Assembly: GCF_037023725.1 (NCBI RefSeq)
Contig: NZ_CP146077.1
Coordinates: 781,001 to 845,000, forward strand
Reading direction: 5' to 3'
Length of the DNA stretch: 64,000 bases
Source of the DNA: Pseudomonas bubulae
GTDB taxonomy: Bacteria; Pseudomonadota; Gammaproteobacteria; Pseudomonadales; Pseudomonadaceae
Part shown: positions 17,553 to 26,324 of the stretch, in pieces
How positions within the stretch are numbered: the stretch's first letter is position 1
Layout of the letters: every line of letters begins with the position of its first letter
Position numbers and translations under genes: made by a program
Notes under the pieces: model-generated
The model's input: only the letters and a program-made list of their open reading frames with translations
Told to the model about the DNA's origin: nothing
Database searches by the model: none

Positions 17553-17981
17553 TTAAACCGGCTTGGCGCCCATCAATCCCGCGATGGCGATAAAGCAGAC
17601 TGCACAAAAAATGGCCAGCACCAGGGTAAACCACGGGTATCTGGCCATTCGCCCCAAGCGCAGACGGTTAAGGCGCACCACCAGCCACAGCCAGCTCAGG
17701 CTGCCGAGCAGGTACAAACAACTGCCCGCCAGCAGCCATATCTGGCTCAACGGCCAACCGGCCAGATGCACCAGAAACCAGCCACTGACGGGCAACGCCA
17801 GCAGACACAGGCCCATCAGCGCCCAAATATAACTCCAGGGCCGCTGCACCACTCCGCCTGACAGGTTTTTATCCCCTGCCCGCCAGCGGCGAATTACCAC
17901 AACCAGCAAGGCAATGGCGCTGACAAACAGCAGCAGTGTCGACACGCCATGCAGCAGTTTTAACGCTGTGAACGTTTCCAT
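17553..17981 (-). CDS. DUF2269-like small membrane protein
   Basis: 142 residues with four predicted membrane segments (starting LKLLHGVSTLLLFVSAIALLVV), short loops, an RRW.AGDK loop and a C-terminal A-RYPWFTLVLAIFCAVCFIAIAGLMGAKP. The pattern KLLH at the start is typical of DUF2269. It lies 40 bases downstream of ilvA on the same strand. The function is unknown; the family is often near heme or metal genes elsewhere. Confidence 0.7.
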   Translation of the reverse strand: METFTALKLLHGVSTLLLFVSAIALLVVVIRRWRAGDKNLSGGVVQRPWSYIWALMGLCLLALPVSGWFLVHLAGWPLSQIWLLAGSCLYLLGSLSWLWLVVRLNRLRLGRMARYPWFTLVLAIFCAVCFIAIAGLMGAKPV

Positions 17982-18021
17982 TTGATTAATCCCTTGAGCC
18001 GTTCAATCAGCGTAGCGCCTA

Positions 18022-19536
18022 TCAGCCAAGAAACAGCTGGTAGGCAGGGTTATCGCTCTCATCCCAGTACGGGTAGCCGATTTCTTCCAGCGCCGCCGGC
18101 ACCAGGTGGCGCTCGTCCGCCGGTACCTGCAGGCCGGCCATGACCCGGCCATCCGCCGCGCCGTGGTTGCGGTAATGGAACATCGAGATGTTCCAGCGCC
18201 CGCCCAGCTTGTTGAGGAAGTTGAACAGCGCCCCCGGCCGCTCCGGGAACTCGAAACGGAACAGCAACTCATCGCTGACCTTCGCAGCATGGCCGCCAAC
18301 CATATGACGGATATGCAACTTGGCCAGCTCGTTCTCGGTCAGGTCGACCACCGGGAAGCCCTGCTCAGTCAGACTGACCAGCAGCGCGCTGCGGGGATCG
18401 TTCTCGGGGTGGGTCTGCACGCCAACGAAAATGTGCGCTTCGCTGCCAGTGTGGTAGCGGTAGTTGAACTCGGTGATCTGACGCTTGCCCACGGCCTGGC
18501 AGAACGCCTTGAAGCTACCCGGCACCTCAGGAATGGTCACCGCAATGATGGCTTCACGGCCTTCACCCAGCTCGGCCCGCTCGGCCACATGACGCAGTCG
18601 GTCAAAGTTGACATTGGCACCGGAGTCGATTGCCACCAGGGTCTGGCCGCGCACGCCGCGCTGCTCGACGTACTTCTTGATTCCGGCCACGCCCAGCGCA
18701 CCGGCAGGTTCGGTGATCGAGCGGGTATCGTCGAAGATATCCTTGATGGCTGCGCAGATCTCGTCAGTGCTGACGGTGATCACTTCATCCACATAGTCCT
18801 TGCAGATATCGAACGTGTGCTGGCCAATCTGCGCCACGGCCACGCCGTCGGCGAAAATCCCCACGGTTGGCAGCACCACGCGCTCGCCCGCCGCCATCGC
18901 GGCTTGCAGGCAGTTGGAGTCATCGGGCTCGACACCAATGATCTTGATGTCCGGGCGCAGGTACTTCACATACGCCGCAATACCGGCAATCAGCCCGCCG
19001 CCGCCCACCGGTACGAAGATCGCATCCAGCGGCGCCGGGTGCTGGCGCAGAATTTCCATCGCCACGGTGCCCTGCCCGGCAATGGTGTGCGGGTCATCGT
19101 AGGGGTGAACGTAGACGTAGCCTTCTTTTTCGACCAGTTGCAGCGAGTAGGCCAGCGCCTCGGGGAACGTGTCGCCATGCAGCACCACAATGCCACCACG
19201 GGAGCGCACGCCTTCGACCTTGATCTCGGGGGTGGTCTTGGGCATCACGATGGTCGCTTTGACCCCCAGCACCTTGGCCGCCAGGGCCAGGCCCTGGGCG
19301 TGATTGCCCGCTGACGCCGTCACCACGCCGCACGCGCGCTCGGCGTCGGTCAGGTGCATCAGTTTGTTGTAAGCGCCACGAATCTTGAACGAGTACACCG
19401 GCTGCAAATCTTCGCGTTTGAGCAAAATCTGGTTGCCCAACCGCTGGGTAAGCTGGTTGGCAGCTTGCAGTGGGGTTTCTACGGCAACGTCATAAACGCG
19501 CGAGGTGAGGATCTTCTTAACGTACTGTTCGAGCAT
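18022..19536 (-). CDS. ilvA: Threonine ammonia-lyase, biosynthetic
   Basis: PLP enzyme making 2-oxobutanoate from threonine, first committed step to isoleucine. 504 residues: a catalytic domain with PLP lysine in [11 protein letters not shown] (Lys51), the tetraglycine-type loop [11 protein letters not shown], and two C-terminal ACT-like regulatory domains (about 330-504, with FCQAVG... and [16 protein letters not shown]) for isoleucine inhibition. This is the long feedback-controlled form, not the catabolic TdcB. Divergent from rpiA with about 140 bases between starts. Confidence 0.96.
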   Translation of the reverse strand: MLEQYVKKILTSRVYDVAVETPLQAANQLTQRLGNQILLKREDLQPVYSFKIRGAYNKLMHLTDAERACGVVTASAGNHAQGLALAAKVLGVKATIVMPKTTPEIKVEGVRSRGGIVVLHGDTFPEALAYSLQLVEKEGYVYVHPYDDPHTIAGQGTVAMEILRQHPAPLDAIFVPVGGGGLIAGIAAYVKYLRPDIKIIGVEPDDSNCLQAAMAAGERVVLPTVGIFADGVAVAQIGQHTFDICKDYVDEVITVSTDEICAAIKDIFDDTRSITEPAGALGVAGIKKYVEQRGVRGQTLVAIDSGANVNFDRLRHVAERAELGEGREAIIAVTIPEVPGSFKAFCQAVGKRQITEFNYRYHTGSEAHIFVGVQTHPENDPRSALLVSLTEQGFPVVDLTENELAKLHIRHMVGGHAAKVSDELLFRFEFPERPGALFNFLNKLGGRWNISMFHYRNHGAADGRVMAGLQVPADERHLVPAALEEIGYPYWDESDNPAYQLFLG

Positions 19537-19679
19537 CGGAAAGCTTCACTGGGCGGGTTGGCAGGGACCAAGGAGTCTACCCCAGCGTTTGCGCAGGCGA
19601 CCATACGAATCCAAAGGTTTTAAAGCCTTGGGTTATACTCAGCTCCTTTCTTTTTCCCCCTTCCCGCCCCGGAGCCCGC

Positions 19680-20351
19680 ATGACCCAGGATCAACTCAAA
19701 CAGGCCGTAGCCCAGGCTGCTGTCGACTTCATCCTTCCAAAACTGGATGACAAGAGCATCGTCGGGGTCGGTACCGGCTCCACTGCCAACTGCTTTATCG
19801 ATGCCCTGGCCCAGCACAAGGGTGCATTCGACGGCGCGGTAGCGAGCTCCGAAGCCACCGCCGCGCGTCTCAAGGGCCACGGCATTCCGGTGTACGAACT
19901 GAACACGGTCAGTGATCTTGAGTTCTACGTTGATGGCGCCGATGAAAGTGACGAAAACCTCAACCTGATCAAGGGCGGTGGCGCAGCCCTGACCCGCGAA
20001 AAAATCGTCGCTGCCGTGGCCAAGACCTTTATCTGCATCGCCGATGCCAGCAAGCTGGTTCCGGTGCTGGGCGCATTCCCGCTGCCAGTCGAAGTTATCC
20101 CGATGGCCCGCAGCCACGTGGCTCGCGAGCTGGTAAAACTGGGCGGCGATCCGGTGTACCGCGAAGGTGTGGTTACGGACAACGGCAATATCATCATTGA
20201 CGTGTTCAACATGCAGATCACCAACCCGGTTGAGCTGGAGCGTCAGATCAACGCCATCGTCGGTGTTGTGACCAACGGTCTGTTCGCCGCCCGCCCGGCC
20301 GACCTGCTGTTACTGGGCACGCCTGAGGGCGTGAAAACCCTGAGCAAGTAA
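19680..20351 (+). CDS. rpiA: Ribose-5-phosphate isomerase A
   Basis: Interconverts ribose 5-phosphate and ribulose 5-phosphate in the pentose phosphate pathway. 223 residues with the family marks [26 protein letters not shown] (about 84-88), [12 protein letters not shown] and a C-terminal TNGLFA. CGGAG precedes the ATG. Possible extended -10 GGTTATACT lies at about 19630-19638. Ends in a REP pair. Confidence 0.96.
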   Translation: MTQDQLKQAVAQAAVDFILPKLDDKSIVGVGTGSTANCFIDALAQHKGAFDGAVASSEATAARLKGHGIPVYELNTVSDLEFYVDGADESDENLNLIKGGGAALTREKIVAAVAKTFICIADASKLVPVLGAFPLPVEVIPMARSHVARELVKLGGDPVYREGVVTDNGNIIIDVFNMQITNPVELERQINAIVGVVTNGLFAARPADLLLLGTPEGVKTLSK

Positions 20352-20375
20352 CTGCGCCAGCAGGAAAATTTCAAC

Positions 20376-20428
20376 TGTGGGAGCGAGCCTGCTCGCGAAC
20401 GAACTTCGCGAGCAGGCTCGCTCCCACA
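20376..20428. repeat. REP-type inverted pair, GCGAGCCTGCTCGCGAA subclass
   Basis: TGTGGGAGCGAGCCTGCTCGC paired with GCGAGCAGGCTCGCTCCCACA across a very short centre (GAACGAACTTC). This subclass recurs only near 27.7 kb. It can form a long hairpin downstream of rpiA. Confidence 0.87.
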
Positions 20429-20454
20429 AGAGAAAATGATCGGCCATTTCTCAT

Positions 20455-21369
20455 CTACAAAGCCGGTTTCTTGAACACGTAAAACAGATTCGGCTCGCTC
20501 ACCACATAGATAGTCCCTTCATCGTCCATCGCGACGCCTTCTGCCTGTGGCACTGAGCGGGTCAGACCGTGCTTGCCCTTCTTCAGCGACAGTGTGCTGA
20601 TCGGTTGGCCGTCCAGACCCAGTTCAAGCAGCAATTTCGACTCATCTGACAGTGCCAGCAAATGCCCGGTGCGTTCGTCAAACTGCAAGCTCGACAAATC
20701 CCTTACAAACAACCGTGCATCCCGTCGCGGATTGCTCACAACATGGGTGGCATAAGGTTGCTGGGGGTTGGCTTGAGGGAAGCCGCGCACTTCATAAATC
20801 AGCATGGGGTCGCGCTCCTTGGCTACAAACAGGCGCTTGCCCACCGAGTCATAGGCCAAACCTTCAAAGCCCTTGTTGCCCGACTGATTGATCCCCAGCG
20901 TCAATTGCTCGGCATCCCGGGCATCCAGAACCCGGGTGTTGTCATCGACCTTGACCTTGATCAGGCGCTGTTGACGTTCATCGGTAATGACGTAGGTATT
21001 CTCGCCAATAAATTCGACTGCCTCGGCATCGCCGAACCCGACCAGTGCAATGCGGCGCAAGACCCGGCCATCAAGGGACAGCTCGATCAGCTCGGCTTTC
21101 TTGTTGGTCACGGTAAACAGGCTCTTACGCAATGGATCGAAGGTCAGTGCCGAGACATCATCCTCAAGCCCTTCGATGACCTTGCCCTGCATTACGGCGC
21201 GGTAGTCTCCCAGGTTGATTGCATCAGGATTGGCGGGGTGCCACATCTGGCTGATCTGGAACCAGGTCCGTTCAAACAGGCGAAAATGTTGCGCGGCAAA
21301 GCCGGCGGCCAGCAAGGCCACCAGCGTTATACAGAGAGTAAAAACGGTAGTGCGGTTGACACGGCGCAT
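20455..21369 (-). CDS. SdiA-regulated (YjiK-like) beta-propeller protein, copy A
   Basis: 304 residues. The N-terminus has one membrane segment (TVFTLCITLVALLAAGFAA), the rest being exported. The body repeats propeller-like blades: LTFDPLRKSLFTVTN, GDAEAVEFIGENTYVITDER, GFEGLAYDSVGKRLFVAKER, SSLQFDERTGHLLALSDES, and closes AEGVAMDDEGTIYVVSEPNLFYVF. This is the SdiA-regulated family of unknown function. The start at MRRVNRTTVF is chosen for the signal anchor. A homologous gene lies immediately upstream on the same strand (98-base gap), a tandem duplication. Confidence 0.8.
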   Translation of the reverse strand: MRRVNRTTVFTLCITLVALLAAGFAAQHFRLFERTWFQISQMWHPANPDAINLGDYRAVMQGKVIEGLEDDVSALTFDPLRKSLFTVTNKKAELIELSLDGRVLRRIALVGFGDAEAVEFIGENTYVITDERQQRLIKVKVDDNTRVLDARDAEQLTLGINQSGNKGFEGLAYDSVGKRLFVAKERDPMLIYEVRGFPQANPQQPYATHVVSNPRRDARLFVRDLSSLQFDERTGHLLALSDESKLLLELGLDGQPISTLSLKKGKHGLTRSVPQAEGVAMDDEGTIYVVSEPNLFYVFKKPAL

Positions 21370-21467
21370 GGGTCGAACTCTAAACAGATCAGGCCAATGA
21401 AATACCACGGCTGTCTGAATTGAACCTTAAACCTCAACGGGCAACATGTCTTGCGCGGGCGCGGGAT

Positions 21468-22400
21468 TTATTTGGCCACCTTCTCGAAGCGATAAAACAG
21501 GTTCGGTTCGCTCACCATATACAGCGTGCCGTGTTCATCAATCGCGACACCTTCGGCCCGGGGAATGGTGTTCTTCAGGCCATTGAAGCCACCGAGTAAG
21601 GTGATGAAGCTGACCTGCTCACCCAGCTCATCGAGCTCCAGCAGCATGTGCGAATCGGCCGACAGTACGAGTGTATGGCCTGTACGCGGATCGATGCTCA
21701 GGGCCGACAGGTTACGCAGATCCAGCTCATCGCTTGGCACTTTCTGCTTGCTGCCGGTTAGCACCTGGCTACCGTCGCTCTTCCATACAAACAACTGCGG
21801 CGGACGCTCTTCACCCAGCAGCAGTTGTTGGCGGCGAGGGTCCCAGGCAATGGCTTCGAAGGCCTTGTTCTGGTTTTTCGAAGGCCCCAGGTCGTACTTG
21901 GGGAAGTCGGCAATATTCAGGGACTTGGTGTCCGCGTCGATGTTGATGATGCTCAGCATATGCTCACGCTCATCGACAATGGCCAGCAGGCCGTTCTCCA
22001 TGACTGTCAGGCCCTCCGGGTTGCTCCAGCCCACCAGCGGAATTTTGCGTAGTACGTCGCCATCCAGAGTCAGTTCCACGAGAAAAGGGTTTTTACCCAT
22101 CACCGAGAACAGTGTTTTGGTCAGCGGGTTATAGGCCAGGTCCGATGCCTCGTCCTTTTCCATTCCTGGCAACACCTTGGCATCAATCACCGCCCTGTAG
22201 TCAGGTAGCCATATGCTTTCGTTCTGCTCGGACGGGCTCTCAAACCGCTCCAGTACCCACAACGCACCGCGGTCATCCCAATGCATGATCCACGCGAGCC
22301 CGTAGACCAATACCCCCACCAGTAATACCCAGGAATACCAGCGCATGCTGAAACGTGAGGGCCGGGGAACAGGCGGTATCAACTGTGGGTTTGTTGCCAT
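21468..22400 (-). CDS. SdiA-regulated (YjiK-like) beta-propeller protein, copy B
   Basis: 310 residues, same architecture as the downstream copy: a proline-rich cytoplasmic tail, a single membrane segment (WYSWVLLVGVLVYGLAWIM), then blades LAYNPLTKTLFSVMG, NPEGLTVMENGLLAIVDEREH, AFEAIAWDPRRQQLLLGEERPP, LSALSIDPRTGHTLVLS, and the shared ending AEGVAIDEHGTLYMVSEPNLFYRFEK. The two copies have diverged strongly in sequence but not in blade order. Start ATG at 22400; a second in-frame ATG at 22442 is possible. The function is unknown. Confidence 0.78.
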   Translation of the reverse strand: MATNPQLIPPVPRPSRFSMRWYSWVLLVGVLVYGLAWIMHWDDRGALWVLERFESPSEQNESIWLPDYRAVIDAKVLPGMEKDEASDLAYNPLTKTLFSVMGKNPFLVELTLDGDVLRKIPLVGWSNPEGLTVMENGLLAIVDEREHMLSIINIDADTKSLNIADFPKYDLGPSKNQNKAFEAIAWDPRRQQLLLGEERPPQLFVWKSDGSQVLTGSKQKVPSDELDLRNLSALSIDPRTGHTLVLSADSHMLLELDELGEQVSFITLLGGFNGLKNTIPRAEGVAIDEHGTLYMVSEPNLFYRFEKVAK

Positions 22401-22888
22401 TTGAGTGGGCTTCCGAAATGTTGGGCCAGATCTAAATATCACAAAGCGGGCTAACCAGCTGCCTCGTGCATGGCGATTATGCAGACGGAGTGTGAAATAA
22501 ATGGCAAAAACGCAAAAAAATCATGCTGGCTGAGGTCCCGAGTGATTGGGCGTGTGCAAAGGCCTGGTGAGAGAGGACCATTAAACAGCCTGTAAACTTA
22601 GACTGATGACTCATCGCTCATCGCCAGAACTACTTGTCATGCAACTTTAAAGTACTCTTTCAGTAGGAACATTCTGAATAATTCAGGGACATTTATATTA
22701 CTTCTGTTCGCCCTTGACACTCATACCCACAGACTCTTATCTAATAAAAATAATCGAGCCCAGCCACTTGTCAAAAAGCAAATATTTATCGCGTTAACCA
22801 TGTGCGGCCAGTACTCGGTGCTGAAAGCGAGGGCCGGTCTGCGCAGACGTGTACCGTTCCCTTACATACTGGAAAGGAATCTTTAAAT
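22401..22888. other. AT-rich intergenic region before the two-repeat protein
   Basis: 488 bases, clearly richer in A/T than its neighbours, between the divergent YjiK-like copy B and the gene at 22889. It holds a -35-like TTGACA (see 22714) and several A-runs. No RNA gene or repeat was recognised. Confidence 0.45.
22714..22743 (+). promoter_or_regulatory. Possible sigma-70 promoter
   Basis: A consensus TTGACA at 22714-22719 is followed after 18 bases by TATCTA at 22738-22743, a weak -10. It would start an mRNA with a leader of about 140 bases for the gene at 22889. Confidence 0.4.
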
Positions 22889-23698
22889 ATGCCCTTTACC
22901 TCATGTTTCAACAAACTCCCTCCGCCCGTACTTTCAAACTCCGCAAGGCATACTGTGTGCGCGCGCGCGGCCGAGCACTTGCTTATTACAATAAACCCTT
23001 ACAAGAACATGGAAGAAGGTGACCTTGTAGAGTTGTTCTGGGATGGTTGCTATGTCGCCTCGCGGCAGATTTTCAAAGCCGGTATTGGCCAGCCTGTCAT
23101 GTTAAGAGTGCCAGAGAGTTTTATTCAAAATGGTACGGCGCGCCTTTACTACCGGGTGATGCATATCGGCAGCAGCCCGGTTCTTTCTGCGCAACTTAAA
23201 ATATTGGTCAAACTTGACTGCCCTGGCGGCGAAGCCATTGGCGACGAAAACCAGGGCCTGGCCCCGCTTGTAATTCCGCAGCCCATCCAGCGCTACGGGG
23301 TTAACCCAAGCCAGATGAAACGCGGTGTCCCGGTGAGTATCGAACCCTATCGCAACATGGCCAACAATGACGCCATCACCCTGCTCTGGGGGGATGTACG
23401 CCTGGATTTGCCCAAACTGCGCAAAGTGGATATCGACAAACCCGTCAGCGTGTTCGTGCCCCCCCACATCATCCAGGAGGCTGGCGAAGACGCCAAGCTG
23501 GAAGTCACCTACTGTGTGATCGACCGCGTGGGCAACAATTCGCGCTGGGCACCGGCGCGAGTGCTCAAGGTAGGTGCTCCCAAGCTCTATCTCAACCCTG
23601 CCCCGAGGGAGGTACTGCACGCCGCAGAGCCCCGTTCCAACTGGCGTAACCAGGAGCAGGGAGCCAGGGAATCGTCTATCCATATTCCTAAAAGTTAG
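22889..23698 (+). CDS. Hypothetical protein with two internal repeats
   Basis: 269 residues, not recognised. GGAAAGGA stands 9 bases before the ATG. No signal peptide or membrane segment is visible. Two related blocks of about 80 residues are seen: 31-108 (ITINPYKNM..GD.VELFW, then QPVMLRVPESFIQNG.ARLYY) and 147-228 (VSIEPYRNM..ND.ITLLW, then KPVSVFVPPHIIQEAGEDAKLEVTY). Each has alternating hydrophobic residues and reads as an all-beta, Ig-like sandwich. The tail (229-269) is basic and polar. Similar blocks may occur in large Pseudomonas surface or toxin-like proteins, but that is only an impression. The flanking DNA is AT-rich, which suggests transfer. Confidence 0.65.
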   Translation: MPFTSCFNKLPPPVLSNSARHTVCARAAEHLLITINPYKNMEEGDLVELFWDGCYVASRQIFKAGIGQPVMLRVPESFIQNGTARLYYRVMHIGSSPVLSAQLKILVKLDCPGGEAIGDENQGLAPLVIPQPIQRYGVNPSQMKRGVPVSIEPYRNMANNDAITLLWGDVRLDLPKLRKVDIDKPVSVFVPPHIIQEAGEDAKLEVTYCVIDRVGNNSRWAPARVLKVGAPKLYLNPAPREVLHAAEPRSNWRNQEQGARESSIHIPKS

Positions 23699-23729
23699 TT
23701 CTTAAAATTTTTATACTCGATTAGGGTAT

Positions 23730-23789
23730 ATGAACCGGACCACCGGACTCTCAGCTTTTATCCGCGCCGCACGAGCGGCGCTCCCATGA
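23730..23789 (+). CDS. Possible 19-residue leader peptide of the sulfur operon
   Basis: The frame encodes MNRTTGLSAFIRAARAALP and stops at 23787-23789, 82 bases before the first operon gene. An AGGG lies 3 bases before the ATG, a weak ribosome site. A perfect hairpin (23764-23781) sits inside its second half, over the FIRAARAA codons. Position, size and the embedded hairpin fit an attenuator-type leader, but conservation was not tested. Confidence 0.4.
   Translation: MNRTTGLSAFIRAARAALP
23764..23781 (+). promoter_or_regulatory. GC-rich hairpin inside the leader ORF
   Basis: Perfect 7-base stem GCGCCGC / GCGGCGC with the tetraloop ACGA. It lies within the small ORF at 23730, so translation and folding would compete. 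There is no T-run after it. Confidence 0.55.
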
Positions 23790-23803
23790 AACGTGAGGTA
23801 GGT

Positions 23804-23872
23804 ATGGTCCGTAACACAATCACCCTTGTGCATAACGCCAGGGCATTGAGTGCAGCCAAGGAGCGCAACTAA
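23804..23872 (+). CDS. Possible 22-residue upstream ORF coupled to the sulfur operon
   Basis: Encodes MVRNTITLVHNARALSAAKERN. GAGGTAGG stands close before its ATG, a good ribosome site. Its TAA at 23870-23872 overlaps the ATG of the next gene (TAATG), so translation of the next gene is likely coupled to it. The next gene's own site (AAGGAG) lies inside this ORF. Whether the peptide matters or only its translation does is unknown. Confidence 0.45.
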   Translation: MVRNTITLVHNARALSAAKERN

Positions 23873-25113
23873 TGTCCAGCTTGGCCAATGCACACCTGCA
23901 AAGCGACCAGGATGTCGCGCCTCTGTTGCTGGCAGCGCAGGTTCTGCGCACCGACAACGAAGCCCTTGAAGCCGCACACACACTGGCAGCCAGTGCACGC
24001 GAACACGCGGGCAAACGCGACCAGCAACGCAAGCTGCCGTGGTCGCTCATAGAAGCCTTCACCCGCAGCGGCCTGGGCAGTATTTCCATTGCCCGCGAAT
24101 TTGGCGGCCCCCAGGTGTCATTTGTGACCCTGGCTGAAGTGTTCGCGATCATCTCGGCTGCCGATCCGGCGCTGGGGCAAATCCCGCAAAATCAGGTTGG
24201 CATTCTCAGCCTGATCGCTGCCACGGCCACCCAGGCGCAAAAAGAACAACTGTTCTCCAGCGTGCTGCAAGGCTGGCGCATCGGCAATGCGGGCCCGGAA
24301 CGCGGCAGCAAAAACACCTTGGACATTAAGGCCCGGATCATCGCCGATGGCGACGACTTCGCCATTAACGGTCAGAAGTTTTACTCCACCGGCGCCCTGT
24401 TCGCCCACTGGATTGCGGTAAAAGCCGTCAACGATGAAGGCAGGCAGGTCATGGCCTTCGTTCGTCGCGGTACACCAGGCTTGCGCGTCGTGGATGACTG
24501 GTCCGGTTTTGGTCAGCGCACCACCGCCAGTGGCACCGTATTACTTAACAACGTGCGGGTGGAAGCCGAACAGGTGGTCGACAGTTCGCGCCTCAACGAT
24601 GCTCCGAACATTCAAGGCGCCGTGTCGCAATTGATCCAGGCCGCCATTGACCTGGGCATTGCCCGCGGTGCCATTGCCGACACCCTGAGTTTTGTCCGCG
24701 AGCGCTCACGCCCGTGGATCGACGCCAAGGTCGAACGCAACAGCGATGATCCTTATGTGATTGCCGATATCGGCAAACTGCACATTGAGCTGCACGCAGC
24801 CGAAGCCTTGTTGCGCAAAGCCGGACGCGTTCTGGACGAAGTCAGCGCGGCAGCGATCGACGCCCCTGGCGCTGCCCGCGCATCGATTGCGGTGGCCGAA
24901 GCCAAGGTGCTGAGCACCGAGCTGTCGCTGCTGGCCAGCGAAAAATTGTTCGAACTGGCCGGCAGCCGCGCCAGCCTTGCCGAGTTCAACCTCGACCGCC
25001 ACTGGCGCAACGCCCGGGTGCACACCCTGCACGACCCGGTGCGCTGGAAATACCACGCCATCGGCGCGTATCGCCTCAACGGCACCCTGCCTGCCCGGCA
25101 TTCCTGGATCTGA
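23872..25113 (+). CDS. SfnB-family sulfur-acquisition flavoprotein (acyl-CoA dehydrogenase fold), copy 1
   Basis: 413 residues of the acyl-CoA dehydrogenase superfamily, SfnB branch: a helical N-terminal domain (AREHAGKRDQQRKLPW), GPQVSFVTLAEVFAIIS, LGQIPQNQ, a middle beta domain with GQKFYSTGALFAHWI and DDWSGFGQRTTASGTV, then the helical C-terminal domain ending NARVHTLHDPVRWKYHAIG. Such proteins are induced by sulfate starvation and are linked to dimethyl sulfone and other organosulfur use. They are FMN/FAD monooxygenases or flavin partners, not true acyl-CoA enzymes. First full gene of the operon, starting by overlap with a small ORF. Strongly related to the next gene. Confidence 0.85.
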   Translation: MSSLANAHLQSDQDVAPLLLAAQVLRTDNEALEAAHTLAASAREHAGKRDQQRKLPWSLIEAFTRSGLGSISIAREFGGPQVSFVTLAEVFAIISAADPALGQIPQNQVGILSLIAATATQAQKEQLFSSVLQGWRIGNAGPERGSKNTLDIKARIIADGDDFAINGQKFYSTGALFAHWIAVKAVNDEGRQVMAFVRRGTPGLRVVDDWSGFGQRTTASGTVLLNNVRVEAEQVVDSSRLNDAPNIQGAVSQLIQAAIDLGIARGAIADTLSFVRERSRPWIDAKVERNSDDPYVIADIGKLHIELHAAEALLRKAGRVLDEVSAAAIDAPGAARASIAVAEAKVLSTELSLLASEKLFELAGSRASLAEFNLDRHWRNARVHTLHDPVRWKYHAIGAYRLNGTLPARHSWI

Positions 25114-25127
25114 CCCTGGAGACACCC

Positions 25128-26324
25128 ATGTCACTGATATCCAAACAGGTCCCGGTTATCCACAGCGATGCCGAGGCCCTGAGCGTAGCCCGTGAACTGG
25201 CGGCGTTTTTCAAACGCGACAGTGCCCTGCGTGACCGCGAGCGGCGCTTGCCGTTTGATGAGCTTGAGCTGTTTTCCCATACCGGCCTGTGGGGCATCAC
25301 CGTGCCCAAGGCCTACGGCGGCGCAGGCGTGTCCAGCGTCACCCTGGCGCAAGTGATCGCGCTGATCGCTGCGGCCGATGCCTCTCTGGGGCAAATCCCG
25401 CAAAACCACTTTTATGCACTCGAAGTTTTACGGGTCAATGGCACACACGAGCAAAAGCAGCGGCTCTATGCCGAGGTGCTGGCCGGAGAGCGCTTCGGCA
25501 ATGCCCTGGCTGAAATCGGCACCAAGACTGCACACGATCGCACCACCCATCTGGCCCAGGCCGAACACGGCTACCGCATCACCGGCCGCAAGTTCTACGC
25601 CACTGGCGCACTGTATGCACAGCGGATACCTACCTCGGTTGTGGACGATAACGGCATCCAGCATCTTGCATTCGTGCGCCGCGACAGCGATGGCCTAAGC
25701 GTGATCGACGACTGGAGCGGTTTTGGCCAGCGTACTACGGGCAGCGGTTCGGTGGTTTTCGACAACGTACTGGTCGCAGCACAAGACGTGATCCCGTTTC
25801 AAAGCGCCTTCGAGCGTCCGACCCCGGTTGGTCCGCTGGCGCAGATCCTTCACGCGGCCATCGATACCGGTATCGCCCGCGCCGCCTTTGAAGACGCCCT
25901 GCATTTTGTGCGCAGCAAAACCCGGCCCTGGATTGATGCCACTACGGATATCGCCAGCGAAGACCCGCTGACCCTCAAAAGCTTCGGCCATTTGAGCGTA
26001 CGTCTGCATGCCGCCGAAGCCCTGCTGGAACGTGCCGGAGCGTTTCTGGATATTGCTCAGAGCAACACCAGCGCCAGCACCGTCGCCGCAGCCTCGATTG
26101 CCATCGCAGAAGCCCGGGCCCTGAGTACAGAAATTTCCCTGGCCGCCGGCAGCACCCTGTTCGAGCTGGCGGGCAGCCAGGCCACCCTGGCCGAGCACGG
26201 CCTTGACCGTCACTGGCGCAACGCCCGCGTGCACACCCTGCATGACCCGGTGCGCTGGAAGTACCACGCGGTAGGCAATTACTACCTAAATGATGCCAAC
26301 CCGCCATTGCGGGGGACCATCTGA
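25128..26324 (+). CDS. SfnB-family sulfur-acquisition flavoprotein, copy 2
   Basis: 398 residues, a paralogue of the preceding gene: same GQIPQNH, GRKFYATGALYAQRIP, DDWSGFGQRTTGSGSV and final NARVHTLHDPVRWKYHAVGNYYLN. The two copies align along their whole length, so this is a tandem duplication that has diverged into two probably non-identical activities or a heteromer. GGAG lies before the ATG, 14 bases after the previous stop. Its TGA overlaps the next ATG (TGATG), so all three oxidoreductase genes are coupled. Confidence 0.85.
   Translation: MSLISKQVPVIHSDAEALSVARELAAFFKRDSALRDRERRLPFDELELFSHTGLWGITVPKAYGGAGVSSVTLAQVIALIAAADASLGQIPQNHFYALEVLRVNGTHEQKQRLYAEVLAGERFGNALAEIGTKTAHDRTTHLAQAEHGYRITGRKFYATGALYAQRIPTSVVDDNGIQHLAFVRRDSDGLSVIDDWSGFGQRTTGSGSVVFDNVLVAAQDVIPFQSAFERPTPVGPLAQILHAAIDTGIARAAFEDALHFVRSKTRPWIDATTDIASEDPLTLKSFGHLSVRLHAAEALLERAGAFLDIAQSNTSASTVAAASIAIAEARALSTEISLAAGSTLFELAGSQATLAEHGLDRHWRNARVHTLHDPVRWKYHAVGNYYLNDANPPLRGTI

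Noticed and set aside
18106..19314. Long plus-strand frame opposite ilvA
   Set aside because: Antisense shadow of ilvA without family features.
22802..22888. Longer N-terminus for the two-repeat protein from an upstream ATG
   Set aside because: The ATG at 22889 has a clear GGAAAGGA, and the upstream extension has no ribosome site and unlikely composition.
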